From Chryseobacterium sp. LAM-KRS1 (lineage in GTDB: Bacteria > Bacteroidota > Bacteroidia > Flavobacteriales > Weeksellaceae), in contig NZ_JAAOIZ010000001.1 of assembly GCF_013184525.1 (NCBI RefSeq), positions 434,001-498,000 of the forward strand: DNA of 64,000 nucleotides, read 5' to 3'. The notes below the pieces were generated by a model that worked only from the letters and a program-made list of their open reading frames with translations, had not been told where the DNA came from and made no database searches. A program made the position numbers and the translations under genes. Within the stretch, counting starts at the first letter, position 1. Every line of letters begins with the position of its first letter. Positions 16,994 to 24,813 of this stretch are shown in pieces.

Positions 16994-17030
16994 AAAAACC
17001 GGCAGCCAAAAATTGGCTGCCGGTTTTTTT
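16993..17030. terminator. Strong bidirectional terminator
   Basis: CCGGCAGCC and GGCTGCCGG form a perfect 9-bp GC-rich stem around AAAAATT, flanked by A-run and T-run. It lies between convergent genes and serves both. Confidence 0.93.
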
Positions 17031-17463
17031 ATTTTTCAATTTTACTTAAAATAATATTGATGGAATTTTTAAGTTGCAACAGGTCTTCAGGTTGAACATT
17101 GATCTTTTTCATAATCTTTTCAGGGACACCACACGCATTTTCCTTTAAATTTTTCCCCTGTTCAGTCAGAAATACCTGTACCACTCTTTCATCTTCTTTT
17201 TTACGGTTTCTCGAAATAAAGCCTTTGCCTTCTAATCTTTTGAGTAAAGGCGTTAATGTACCACTATCCAGCAGGAGTTTGTCACCGATCTGAGTAACTG
17301 GCAGGCCATCCTGTTCCCACAATACCATCATCACGAGATATTGAGGATAGGTAATATCCAGTTCATCAAGAAAAGGACGGTACAAACCTGTGATCTCCTT
17401 TGCGATTGCATATAAAGGAAAGCAGATCTGATTTTCCAGTTTTAGGTTTTCCGAATTTTCCAT
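17029..17463 (-). CDS. MarR family regulator (OhrR-like)
   Basis: A 144-residue MarR winged-helix protein. The single N-terminal Cys in QICFPLYA is at the position of the peroxide-sensing Cys of OhrR. It is followed by the family stretch DITYPQYLVMMVLWE, the recognition helix LDSGTLTPLLKRLEGKGFI, and the wing with RKKEDERVVQVFLT. It should repress until the Cys is oxidised by organic peroxide or a similar electrophile. It lies 29 bases downstream of the nitroreductase gene and is probably transcribed with it. The large palindrome at 18170-18197 is the likely operator. Confidence 0.88.
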   Translation of the reverse strand: MENSENLKLENQICFPLYAIAKEITGLYRPFLDELDITYPQYLVMMVLWEQDGLPVTQIGDKLLLDSGTLTPLLKRLEGKGFISRNRKKEDERVVQVFLTEQGKNLKENACGVPEKIMKKINVQPEDLLQLKNSINIILSKIEK

Positions 17464-17492
17464 AACAATAGAATATGAATTGGGAATTGATA

Positions 17493-18125
17493 TTATTTTC
17501 TGATGATAAATTCATCCATAGGAATACGTACTTTTTTCATAGAAGCCAGCCAGTCTTTTTCTTCATCGCGGTATCCCAAGTACAGCAAACTTACACTTTT
17601 TAATCCTAATTCTTTCAAACCAAGAATTTCATCTACCACCTCATTACTGAATCCTTCTGCCGGTGTACTGTCGATTTTTAATTCTGCTGCCTGAGCCAAA
17701 GCTAAGCCTAAGGAGATGTAAGTCTGACGGGCGGTATGTAAAAAATGCTGTTCAGGAGTCTGCGCACCGTAAATTTCTTTCAATTTATCTGTATAGCTGT
17801 TGAAACGGCCTTTCGGAAGATCTCTTACATCAGTATGGTAGTCATACACTTTATCAATTTTCTCATTGGAATAATTATCCCACGCTGCAAATACAAGCAC
17901 ATGAGAAGAATCTCTCATCACTTCAGGGTTTAAAGCACCCTGAACCATTTTTTCCTTTAATTCCTGATTATCTACTACAATGATACGGAAAGGCTGTAAG
18001 CCGGATGAAGTAGGAGCCAACCTTGCAGCTTCTAAAATCGTATTTAAATCTTTTTCCGATACTTTTTTTGTTGGATCATATGCTTTCACAGCATGTCTCC
18101 AGTTTAAATTTTCTATTAATGACAT
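17493..18125 (-). CDS. Nitroreductase family NAD(P)H-dependent flavin oxidoreductase
   Basis: A 210-residue FMN-dependent nitroreductase: N-terminal NLNWRHAVKAYD, FMN-binding LAPTSSGLQPF, the central ARQTYISLGLALAQAAEL, and GYRDEEKDW near the end. The family reduces quinones, nitroaromatics and other electrophiles. Together with the downstream OhrR-like regulator and the shared operator it forms a small stress-response operon. Cytoplasmic. Confidence 0.9.
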   Translation of the reverse strand: MSLIENLNWRHAVKAYDPTKKVSEKDLNTILEAARLAPTSSGLQPFRIIVVDNQELKEKMVQGALNPEVMRDSSHVLVFAAWDNYSNEKIDKVYDYHTDVRDLPKGRFNSYTDKLKEIYGAQTPEQHFLHTARQTYISLGLALAQAAELKIDSTPAEGFSNEVVDEILGLKELGLKSVSLLYLGYRDEEKDWLASMKKVRIPMDEFIIRK

Positions 18126-18169
18126 TGTTTTATTTTTTGTGAAATAATTTTATGGGACAAAGTTATAAC

Positions 18170-18197
18170 AAAATTAAATTGCTTGCAATTTAATTTT
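18170..18197. promoter_or_regulatory. 28-bp perfect palindrome, probable MarR/OhrR operator
   Basis: Two 13-base arms, AAAATTAAATTGC and GCAATTTAATTTT, flank a central TT with no mismatch. It lies 45-72 bases before the nitroreductase start. The core ATTGCTTGCAAT has the AATTGnnnnCAATT style of OhrR/MarR sites. It could also affect the divergent SDR gene at 18305. Confidence 0.75.
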
Positions 18198-18304
18198 AAA
18201 TAATATATTTTAGATAAAATCGATAATAGAAATATCACAAGTTTCGGATTTCGTAAAATAGACCATATTCCAATCTTTGCTGTATAATTTTAAAACAAAA
18301 TACA

Positions 18305-19060
18305 ATGCAAAGATTTATCAATCAGTATGCGCTGATAACGGGAGGAACGAATGGAATGGGGTATGCAGTTGCTGAGCAGTTTATCGGAGAAGGCGGAACT
18401 GCTATAATTACCGGAAGATCTGAAGAAACCGTGCTTAAAGCAACTGAAAAGTTAGGAAGAAAAGGAGTAGGGATAGTGTCCGATGCAGGTAATATGAAAG
18501 ACCTGATGCATTTACAAAACGAAATAAAACAATACACTGAAAATATTGATCTCGTTTTTGCCAATGCAGGGTATGGGAAATTTAAGCCGATTGAAAATGT
18601 GGACCCTGAGGATTTCGATGAACTGTTTAATATTCTGGTAAAAGGACCTTTCTTTACCGTTCAACAAATGTTACCATTAATGAAAAAGGGAAGTTCGGTT
18701 ATTTTTAATACTTCAGTAGCTACAGAGATTTCAATGCCTAATTTCTCTGTTTACTCGGCTGCAAAATCAGCTGTGCAATCTTTTGTGAAGACTTTTGCCA
18801 CTGAGCTGTTGGAAAGGGGAATCCGGGTAAACGCTATTAGTCCCGGGCATATTAAAACCAATATCTTCAATAATACCGGACTGAATAAAGAGCAGATTGA
18901 AGATGCCGTTCAGCATATTATTCCTACAATTCCGTTTAAACGGCAGGGAGATCCATCGGAAATAGCAAATACGGTGCTTTTCCTTGCTTCCAAGGAAGCG
19001 TCTTATATCCATGGAGCCGAAATAAAAGTAGATGCCGGAATTTCTGTGATAAGATCCTAG
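18305..19060 (+). CDS. SDR family oxidoreductase
   Basis: A 251-residue classical SDR: cofactor motif TGGTNGMG (residues 13-20), ANAG motif, catalytic Ser in FNTSVATE and Tyr-Lys in YSAAKSA, followed by ISPGHIKTNIF. The C-terminus FLASKEASYIHGAEIKVDAG is typical of tetrameric NADP-dependent SDRs. It is divergent from the nitroreductase operon, with the 28-bp palindrome in the shared promoter region, so it may be part of the same electrophile response. The substrate is unknown. Confidence 0.9.
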   Translation: MQRFINQYALITGGTNGMGYAVAEQFIGEGGTAIITGRSEETVLKATEKLGRKGVGIVSDAGNMKDLMHLQNEIKQYTENIDLVFANAGYGKFKPIENVDPEDFDELFNILVKGPFFTVQQMLPLMKKGSSVIFNTSVATEISMPNFSVYSAAKSAVQSFVKTFATELLERGIRVNAISPGHIKTNIFNNTGLNKEQIEDAVQHIIPTIPFKRQGDPSEIANTVLFLASKEASYIHGAEIKVDAGISVIRS

Positions 19061-19067
19061 GAAAAAG

Positions 19068-19376
19068 TTATTGGATGTCATTAACCTGTTTAATAATATT
19101 GGTTTTGTTCTCAATACCGATATTATAGGCCTTACCTCTTTTCAGGCTTTGGTTTAACTTTTCCAGAAGAGTTTTATAGGAAGAATCTTTTTTTGACACA
19201 TAAAAAACCTGCGCGCTGATTCCAATAGAGATACGCATAAAATCCCCGGGATGATCGGGGTCTTCCGTAATCTGACTGATTGTTGCATTTTTGTACCAGG
19301 TTAAATTCTGTGAACCCGAACTACCGGAGCAGGATGTTATCATACAAAAAAATAATAGTAATGTCCATACTTTCAT
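19068..19376 (-). CDS. Small lipoprotein resembling the protein-glutaminase propeptide
   Basis: A 102-residue protein starting at the ATG at 19376 (MKVWTLLLFFCMITSC), with a lipobox-type signal and Cys 16. Residues from about 50 on (MRISIGISAQVFYVSKKDSS) align with the propeptide of the protein-glutaminase encoded just upstream (IKVSFMLTAQFYEIKPTKEN). Only one inserted residue is needed, and the match continues through Q-x-x-K, I, N-x-I and a final V, about 12 identities in 45 positions by eye. The enzyme's propeptide blocks its active site, so this may be a periplasmic inhibitor that protects the cell. It is 72 bases past the enzyme stop, behind a hairpin. The inhibitor role is inference. 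Confidence 0.78.
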   Translation of the reverse strand: MKVWTLLLFFCMITSCSGSSGSQNLTWYKNATISQITEDPDHPGDFMRISIGISAQVFYVSKKDSSYKTLLEKLNQSLKRGKAYNIGIENKTNIIKQVNDIQ

Positions 19377-19397
19377 AAAAATAGTGTTATTATATAA

Positions 19398-19432
19398 CAG
19401 CACCTGCCCATTTACAGAATCAGCAGGTGCTG
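19398..19432 (-). terminator. Hairpin between protein-glutaminase and small lipoprotein genes
   Basis: CAGCACCTGC and GCAGGTGCTG form a perfect 10-bp stem with a 15-base loop, 17 bases past the enzyme stop codon. On the minus strand it is followed by TTATATAATAAC rather than a pure T-run, so termination may be partial and set the enzyme-to-lipoprotein ratio. Confidence 0.6.
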
Positions 19433-19448
19433 TAAAATTATCAATTAA

Positions 19449-20411
19449 TTAAAATCCACAGCTTGATACATCCGGTGCAGGTGAAGGAGAACATCCGGAA
19501 AGCAGTGAAAATTTAGTCAGTACACAATTGGTATTGATCAGATTGTTGTCATACAGGTAAGAATTACTAGGACTTCTGTAATAAACATTTCCTGCAGTAT
19601 TAACATAAGAGGAAACAGATGCAGATCCGCAAGAGGTGTTAACGCAAGCGTTTCTCCATGCTGTATCTGTTACAGGACCGCTTGAAAATAGTGAAGGATC
19701 AATAATTCTTTTTTCCGTTACTCCGGAAGCATTTTTATAGCTTACCAATATTGCAACGTGGTAGCTCCACGCCACACAGCAAGTTCCTGTTGATGCCTTT
19801 AGGTTTCCGTATACAAATTGTTTTTCACAGTCATAGCCGTTGTTCATTAAGATTTGTCTCATCTTATGGGCTCTAGCATAACATCCGTCTACAGGATATC
19901 TGAATGTGATGCATGGTGAGGACGCCGTAGAGGTACCGCAAGACTGATTCTTTATTTGATTGAATAAAGAATTTAATGTAGCTACATCAGGAATTACACT
20001 CGCCAATTTATTGGTTTGCCCTTTTACTTCTTTTGTCAGGATCGTTTTAAAATATCTTACGTCTTCCGGACTTGCAGACTCCACTTTTCCTATTTCATTG
20101 CTATTAGGCTTTAAGAAAATGTGTACAGGAGATTCATTCTTAACAGCCTGTCTAAGCATTCCGATATACTGCTCATTTTCTTTGGTCGGCTTAATTTCAT
20201 AGAATTGCGCAGTTAACATAAATGACACCTTTATCATTCCGTTTTCTTCGTCTATCCCTACCGGTACAGTCTTTCCGAAATCTTTCAGCTTAGAATCATT
20301 TACACTTAGTTTTTCCTTTCCGTTGATTTCCTGATTCCCGTTGGAATCGGCACAGGAATTAAAAGTTAAGACGGTCACAAAGGCCATCATTGATAAAAAA
20401 AGATTTTTCAT
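19449..20411 (-). CDS. prgA: Protein-glutaminase precursor (protein deamidase)
   Basis: A 320-residue preproenzyme: signal of about 21 residues, a propeptide to about residue 135, and a 185-residue mature domain starting LASVIPDVAT. It matches, from memory nearly residue for residue, the Chryseobacterium proteolyticum protein-glutaminase, which converts protein-bound Gln to Glu and releases ammonia. The triad is Cys in VDGCYARAH, His in WSYHVAIL and Asp in RIIDPSLF (mature 42, 83, 103). Many Cys in the mature domain suggest disulfides. Propeptide Ala 68 (LTAQFYE) is the residue reported to fill the substrate pocket in the proform. The proform must be cleaved outside the cell. No T9SS domain. 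A propeptide-like lipoprotein gene follows. Confidence 0.95.
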   Translation of the reverse strand: MKNLFLSMMAFVTVLTFNSCADSNGNQEINGKEKLSVNDSKLKDFGKTVPVGIDEENGMIKVSFMLTAQFYEIKPTKENEQYIGMLRQAVKNESPVHIFLKPNSNEIGKVESASPEDVRYFKTILTKEVKGQTNKLASVIPDVATLNSLFNQIKNQSCGTSTASSPCITFRYPVDGCYARAHKMRQILMNNGYDCEKQFVYGNLKASTGTCCVAWSYHVAILVSYKNASGVTEKRIIDPSLFSSGPVTDTAWRNACVNTSCGSASVSSYVNTAGNVYYRSPSNSYLYDNNLINTNCVLTKFSLLSGCSPSPAPDVSSCGF

Positions 20412-20480
20412 AATAATTGTAATTTGTAGTTTAATGGTGAGTTTTTGTTAAGTTGGTTGGTTATTTTAACTCTTATTTAC

Positions 20481-20537
20481 TTCACTTTTTGGTGAAAATA
20501 AAATTAATAAAAAAAATAACATAAGCAAGTTATTTTT
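20481..20537. promoter_or_regulatory. Two palindromes upstream of the protein-glutaminase gene
   Basis: TTCAC-TTTTTG-GTGAA (20481-20496) and AAAAATAAC-N8-GTTATTTTT (20512-20537) are both perfect inverted repeats, 70-126 bases before the enzyme start in an AT-rich stretch. They could be operators; no clear TAnnTTTG box was found here. The remaining bases to 20685 show nothing else. Confidence 0.35.
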
Positions 20538-20685
20538 ATAAAAACCAAAATTTTTAGTAATAATTAAAGTGTTTTGTTCATTAAAAACTACCGTTTTAAT
20601 AAGTGCTAATAATGGCTCTGTGAATTTTACGATGAAAAAAAATCAGGTTTACCTATTTTATCCGTGCAGGTTGCCAGCGGATTGG

Positions 20686-21720
20686 TTATTTCTTAATTAA
20701 GCTGCTTTGCAATACAATATCTCTGATTAATTTTTCAAAATAATAGTACAGCGTATTTATCTCGCTCATCTGATTTTCCATGATAACAATACTCACATCA
20801 GAAGAGGGCACATAAACATTCAATGAAGTAAAGCCATCTCCGAGACCGGTATGACCAAAATAGCTGACTCCGTGATCCTTTACAATACGAATAGCATATC
20901 CGTAACCCATCTTACCGGTTCCGAATACATCATGTTCGGAAAATACGGATGGACTTATTAATAATTGATAGGTATCTGCGTTTAGGATTTTGCCTTTATG
21001 AAGAAAATCATTCCAGACAGATAAGTCCTTTGCTGTGCTTATTACTCCGTCGGCTGGCATATTTTCATCATTGATAAAAGAGTCATTGGAAACAGTTAAT
21101 CCTTTTTCATTACTCATATGCCCCGAAACCAGCTTCTTCAGATCCGATTTCGCATAGCAGAAAGTATCTTTCATTTTAAGCTGCTTGAACAGTTCATTAG
21201 CCAATTGAGAGTAAGATTGATGGCTGACATTTTCGATGATTTTTCCTAACAAGATATAGGAAAGGTTACCGTATTTGAAATCAGAGCCCGGTCTAAATGC
21301 CAAAGGTTTCTCGAGATCAACAATCCCATGGGTATGGTTAAGCAGCTGATGAACTGTTACTGAATCAGCCCAGGGCTGAGATAGTGATGGAAGGTACTTT
21401 TTTATAGGAGAATGTAAATCAACTTTTCCTTTTTCAACCTCTTTTAACAATAAAACGGCGGTGATCTGTTTGGTGTTGGACATGATTTCAAACTGATCAT
21501 TTGGTTTTAAAGGAATTCGTGTCTTAGCATTTTCTATACCGTAAGCTCTGGAGTATTCAACCTTTCCGTTTCTGGTAACGAGAACAACCCCATTGAAAGT
21601 TCTTGGGCTCTTAACCTGAATTAGGCTATCGATCTTTTGTTTGTATTTATCCTTTTGCGCAAAACAGATCGAAGAAATGGATAATAACAGGTAGCAAAAA
21701 AATCGGGTTAATAGTTTCAT
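20686..21720 (-). CDS. Serine hydrolase (beta-lactamase class C-like family)
   Basis: A 344-residue exported protein beginning at the ATG at 21720, with signal peptide MKLLTRFFCYLLLSISSICFAQ. The beta-lactamase/transpeptidase fold shows the SxxK motif SNTK (in EIMSNTKQITAVLL), the YxN motif in KYGNLSY and the third motif HTGLGDG (H-T-G instead of K-T-G). Family members are DD-peptidases, esterases or D-aminopeptidases rather than true beta-lactamases. It should act in the periplasm. It is monocistronic and unrelated in sequence to the protein-glutaminase next door. Confidence 0.87.
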   Translation of the reverse strand: MKLLTRFFCYLLLSISSICFAQKDKYKQKIDSLIQVKSPRTFNGVVLVTRNGKVEYSRAYGIENAKTRIPLKPNDQFEIMSNTKQITAVLLLKEVEKGKVDLHSPIKKYLPSLSQPWADSVTVHQLLNHTHGIVDLEKPLAFRPGSDFKYGNLSYILLGKIIENVSHQSYSQLANELFKQLKMKDTFCYAKSDLKKLVSGHMSNEKGLTVSNDSFINDENMPADGVISTAKDLSVWNDFLHKGKILNADTYQLLISPSVFSEHDVFGTGKMGYGYAIRIVKDHGVSYFGHTGLGDGFTSLNVYVPSSDVSIVIMENQMSEINTLYYYFEKLIRDIVLQSSLIKK

Positions 21721-21906
21721 TGGACTTTCAGATTTATTAATTGCGCTAAAAACACAATGCAAAATACTAAATATGTAGGAGATTTTTCGATTTTTTATCC
21801 ATATGATTCAGCCAAAAGTATATTTAAATACTATTTTTAATAAGGACAAATCATATATGATCAAAGACTCTGTGGAATAGCCGAATGATAAAAGATTAAT
21901 ATGTTT

Positions 21907-21949
21907 TTCCTTAGGAATCTCAACTTTATAAGATTAGACTCCTAAGGAA
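21907..21949. repeat. Inverted repeat downstream of lipB
   Basis: TTCCTTAGGA and TCCTAAGGAA form a perfect 10-bp stem with a loop of 23 bases, about 20 bases past the lipB stop. No T-run follows on the minus strand, so it may be an RNA 3'-end structure or protein site rather than a standard terminator. The remaining bases of 21721-21967 show nothing else. Confidence 0.45.
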
Positions 21950-21967
21950 TAATAAGAAAAGTAATTT

Positions 21968-22720
21968 TTAGAAATTGGTAGTAGTTGCAGATTTTTTATT
22001 AGAAATCTCAGCTCCAAAAACATCTGCAAAATGTTTTGTAATTTTAGATTTGATATCTTCCATTTCCTGAGGGGAAAGTTCTCTTTCAAGTTCTCTTTTC
22101 AGAGAGGTCACCTGTTTATCTTTGATACCACAAGGAATGATATATTCAAAATAGCGCATATCGGTGTTTACATTAAGGGCAAAACCATGTAAAGTTACCC
22201 AACGGGAAGCTTTCACACCCATTGCACAAATTTTCCGGGCATACGGTTTTCCCACATCCAGCCAGACCCCGGTCTCTCCCTGGGAACGCTCGCCCTTAAG
22301 GCCATATTCGCCAATGGTTCTGATGATCACTTCTTCCAGGTTTCTCATGTATAAATGAATATCTGTAAAGAAATTTTCAAGATCTAAGATCGGATAACCT
22401 ACAATCTGCCCGTATCCATGATAGGTAATATCTCCGCCACGGTTTACTTTTACAAAAGTAGCATCAATCTCTTTGAGTTTATCAATTCCCGCCAGCATAT
22501 TTTCTTCATGTCCGCTTTTTCCTAAAGTATAAACATGGGGATGCTCCACCAAAAGCAAATGATTAGGTGTGGTAATATGTTCTTCAGCCGGTAAATCGCG
22601 GTTTTTTATTTTGGTATCAATGATATCTTTCATCAGTTTTTCCTGATAGTCCCATGAGGACTGATAATCTCTTGTACCCAGATCTTCGAATTCTACTACT
22701 TTATTTTGATGTGTATTCAT
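21968..22720 (-). CDS. lipB: Octanoyl-ACP:protein N-octanoyltransferase LipB
   Basis: A 250-residue LipB. The signature GGDITYHGYGQIVGYPILDL, the catalytic Lys in KICAMGVKAS and the catalytic Cys in IIPCGIKDKQVTSL are present. It moves octanoyl groups from acyl-carrier protein to lipoyl domains, the first step of lipoate synthesis. I start at the ATG at 22720 (MNTHQNKVVEFEDLG) because homologs begin there; an in-frame ATG 48 bases earlier adds an unlikely extension. It lies 75 bases after trpA and may receive read-through from the trp operon. Confidence 0.93.
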   Translation of the reverse strand: MNTHQNKVVEFEDLGTRDYQSSWDYQEKLMKDIIDTKIKNRDLPAEEHITTPNHLLLVEHPHVYTLGKSGHEENMLAGIDKLKEIDATFVKVNRGGDITYHGYGQIVGYPILDLENFFTDIHLYMRNLEEVIIRTIGEYGLKGERSQGETGVWLDVGKPYARKICAMGVKASRWVTLHGFALNVNTDMRYFEYIIPCGIKDKQVTSLKRELERELSPQEMEDIKSKITKHFADVFGAEISNKKSATTTNF

Positions 22721-22795
22721 AATGAGCGTCTGTCTTTTTTTATGGTCCTGTGGAAAGACTTGTACCATTTTTTAGACATACAAATTTAGTGATTT

Positions 22796-23530
22796 TTAAT
22801 TCTTTATTGAATTTATAAAATCTATGGCATTATTCTTCCAATCTTTATCCTGTAATAGAACATTGACGAATGCTGTTCCTATGATTCCGCCGTCTGCCTT
22901 TTCCGTTACACTTTCAAAATCTTTTTTCGATTTTATACCAAAACCGATCATTACTGGATTTTTTAACTGAAGAAGAGATATCCTGGAAAGATAATCTTCA
23001 TTTTTTAATACGGCATTTTCATTTCCTGTTGTGGATGAAGAACTTACCGCATACAGGAACCCTGAGCTTAAAGAATCAAGATATAAGATCCTTTCATCTG
23101 AGGTTTCAGGTGTGATCAGAAATGTAAAGTTGAGATGATATTTCTTCAGGATTTGCTGATAATTCTTTTCAAATTCAATAGGAGGAAGATCAGGGATAAT
23201 GAGTCCGATAACGCCACTTTCCGAGCATTCTTTGCAGAAATTTTCAAAACCAAAACTTAAAACCGGATTGATGTATCCCATTAAAATAATAGGAATTTTA
23301 ATTTCAGTTTTAATGGATTTCAGTTGTGATAGTAATTTCTCAATGGTCATTCCATTTTCCAATGCAAGTTCATGTGCTTTCTGTATAACGGGACCGTCAG
23401 CAACCGGATCCGAATAAGGCATTCCGATTTCCATCATGTCCGCACCGGCATCCTGTATGAGTTTTATAATATCTGCAGTATCTTCCAATTGCGGAATCCC
23501 TGCTGTGAAGTATATATTGAGTTTTTTCAT
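22796..23530 (-). CDS. trpA: Tryptophan synthase alpha subunit
   Basis: A 244-residue TIM barrel. The catalytic Glu in MMEIGMPYSDP and the catalytic Asp in the GMPYSDPVADGP region are visible, with phosphate-binding GFGIKSKKDF and GGIIGTAFV. It cleaves indole-3-glycerol phosphate to indole, which is channelled to TrpB. It is the last trp gene, separated from trpB by 87 bases that hold a large palindromic repeat. Confidence 0.96.
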   Translation of the reverse strand: MKKLNIYFTAGIPQLEDTADIIKLIQDAGADMMEIGMPYSDPVADGPVIQKAHELALENGMTIEKLLSQLKSIKTEIKIPIILMGYINPVLSFGFENFCKECSESGVIGLIIPDLPPIEFEKNYQQILKKYHLNFTFLITPETSDERILYLDSLSSGFLYAVSSSSTTGNENAVLKNEDYLSRISLLQLKNPVMIGFGIKSKKDFESVTEKADGGIIGTAFVNVLLQDKDWKNNAIDFINSIKN

Positions 23531-23534
23531 TTTT

Positions 23535-23640
23535 GTATAGAGGTTAGATGTTAGATAGTAGAGTTTAGAAGCTGAATTTTGTATTTAGAAATTAAGAAAA
23601 ATTCTAATTTCTAATCTCTAACTTCTAATTTCTCTTAAAT
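23535..23640. repeat. Palindromic intergenic repeat between trpB and trpA
   Basis: The left arm (about 23539-23572, GAGGTTAGATGTTAGATAG onward) and right arm (about 23601-23634, made of CTAATTTCTAATCTCTAAC-type heptads) are imperfect reverse complements of each other. In RNA they would form a long hairpin. The trpB stop codon (23618-23620) lies inside the right arm. The heptad matches the tandem repeat at 54631-54660. Confidence 0.6.
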
Positions 23641-24808
23641 AAGTTTCCATATCCTTATCACCACGCCCGCTCAGGCAGATCACCACGATGTCATTTTCGT
23701 CGAATTTCTTTTTATCCAGGACGGCCAGAGCATGTGAGCTTTCAAGGGCAGGAATAATTCCTTCCAGTTTTGTGAGCTCAAAAGCTGATTTCAGGGCTTC
23801 ATCATCGTTGATGCTGAAAAATTCCGCACGCTTTTCCTTAAATAAATGAGCATGGAAAGGCCCGATCCCGGGATAATCCAAGCCGGCAGAAATTGAATGA
23901 GGTTCGATTACCTGACCGTCGCGGGTCTGCATGACAAGGCTTTTGCTTCCGTGTAAAACGCCTAAAGTTCCAAGAAAAGTGGTGGCCGCAGATTTTCCGG
24001 ATTCCACCCCGAAGCCTCCTGCTTCTGCCGCAATAATTTTTACATTTTCTTCTTCCACAAAATGGTAAAAAGTTCCAGCTGCGTTACTACCACCTCCTAC
24101 GCAGGCAATCACATAGTCAGGATTCTCTCTTCCTGTTTGTTCATGAAGCTGTTCCCTGATCTCTTTTGATATGACGCTTTGAAATCTTGCAACCAAATCG
24201 GGAAAGGGATGAGGTCCCACAACGCTGCCTATAACATAATGAGTTGTCACGGGATTATTGATCCAATCTCTTAAAGCTTCATTTACAGCATCTTTTAATG
24301 TTTTTGATCCCGAAGTTGCCGGAACTACTTCTGCACCCAGCATCTTCATTCTTGCTACATTTGGAGCTTGCCTCTGAATGTCAACTTCACCCATGTAAAC
24401 GATACATTTCAAACCAAGCAATGCGCAGGCGGTAGCAGTAGCAACGCCGTGTTGTCCGGCTCCGGTTTCTGCAATAATTCTGGTTTTTCCCAATCGTTTT
24501 GCCAGTAAAACCTGGCCTAGTGCGTTATTGATCTTGTGTGCACCGGTATGGTTAAGATCTTCTCTTTTCAGATAAATGTTCGTTTTGTACTGGTTGCTCA
24601 GATTTTTGGCAAAATAAAGAGGAGTAGCACGCCCCACATAATTTTTCAGTAAATCCTGATATTCTGCCTGAAACTCCTCAGATTCTATAATTTCAAGATA
24701 GTTTTTTTGAAGCTCTTCTACATTTGGATAAAGCATTTCAGGGATAAAAGCTCCTCCGAATTCTCCATAATATCCATTTTGATCAGGGTTTTTATAATTC
24801 ATTTTCAT
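23618..24808 (-). CDS. trpB: Tryptophan synthase beta subunit
   Basis: A 396-residue PLP enzyme with the cofactor Lys in [13 protein letters not shown], the ammonium-binding GAGQHG, and the phosphate loop GGGSNAAG. It joins indole and serine to make Trp. It follows the GNAT gene by 5 bases, so it is in the trp operon. The last residues (REIRS) and the stop codon are encoded by the intergenic repeat at 23535-23640. This suggests the repeat inserted at the gene end and supplied a new stop. Confidence 0.96.
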   Translation of the reverse strand: MKMNYKNPDQNGYYGEFGGAFIPEMLYPNVEELQKNYLEIIESEEFQAEYQDLLKNYVGRATPLYFAKNLSNQYKTNIYLKREDLNHTGAHKINNALGQVLLAKRLGKTRIIAETGAGQHGVATATACALLGLKCIVYMGEVDIQRQAPNVARMKMLGAEVVPATSGSKTLKDAVNEALRDWINNPVTTHYVIGSVVGPHPFPDLVARFQSVISKEIREQLHEQTGRENPDYVIACVGGGSNAAGTFYHFVEEENVKIIAAEAGGFGVESGKSAATTFLGTLGVLHGSKSLVMQTRDGQVIEPHSISAGLDYPGIGPFHAHLFKEKRAEFFSINDDEALKSAFELTKLEGIIPALESSHALAVLDKKKFDENDIVVICLSGRGDKDMETYLREIRS

Positions 24809-24813
24809 TGTTG

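Noticed and set aside
19377..19403. Upstream in-frame start of the small lipoprotein
   Set aside because: It begins inside the hairpin and would bury the signal peptide behind nine polar residues; the ATG at 19376 gives a proper lipobox signal.
20686..21720. True class C beta-lactamase
   Set aside because: The third motif is HTG rather than KTG and overall similarity is to esterase/peptidase-type serine hydrolases; a resistance role is not supported.
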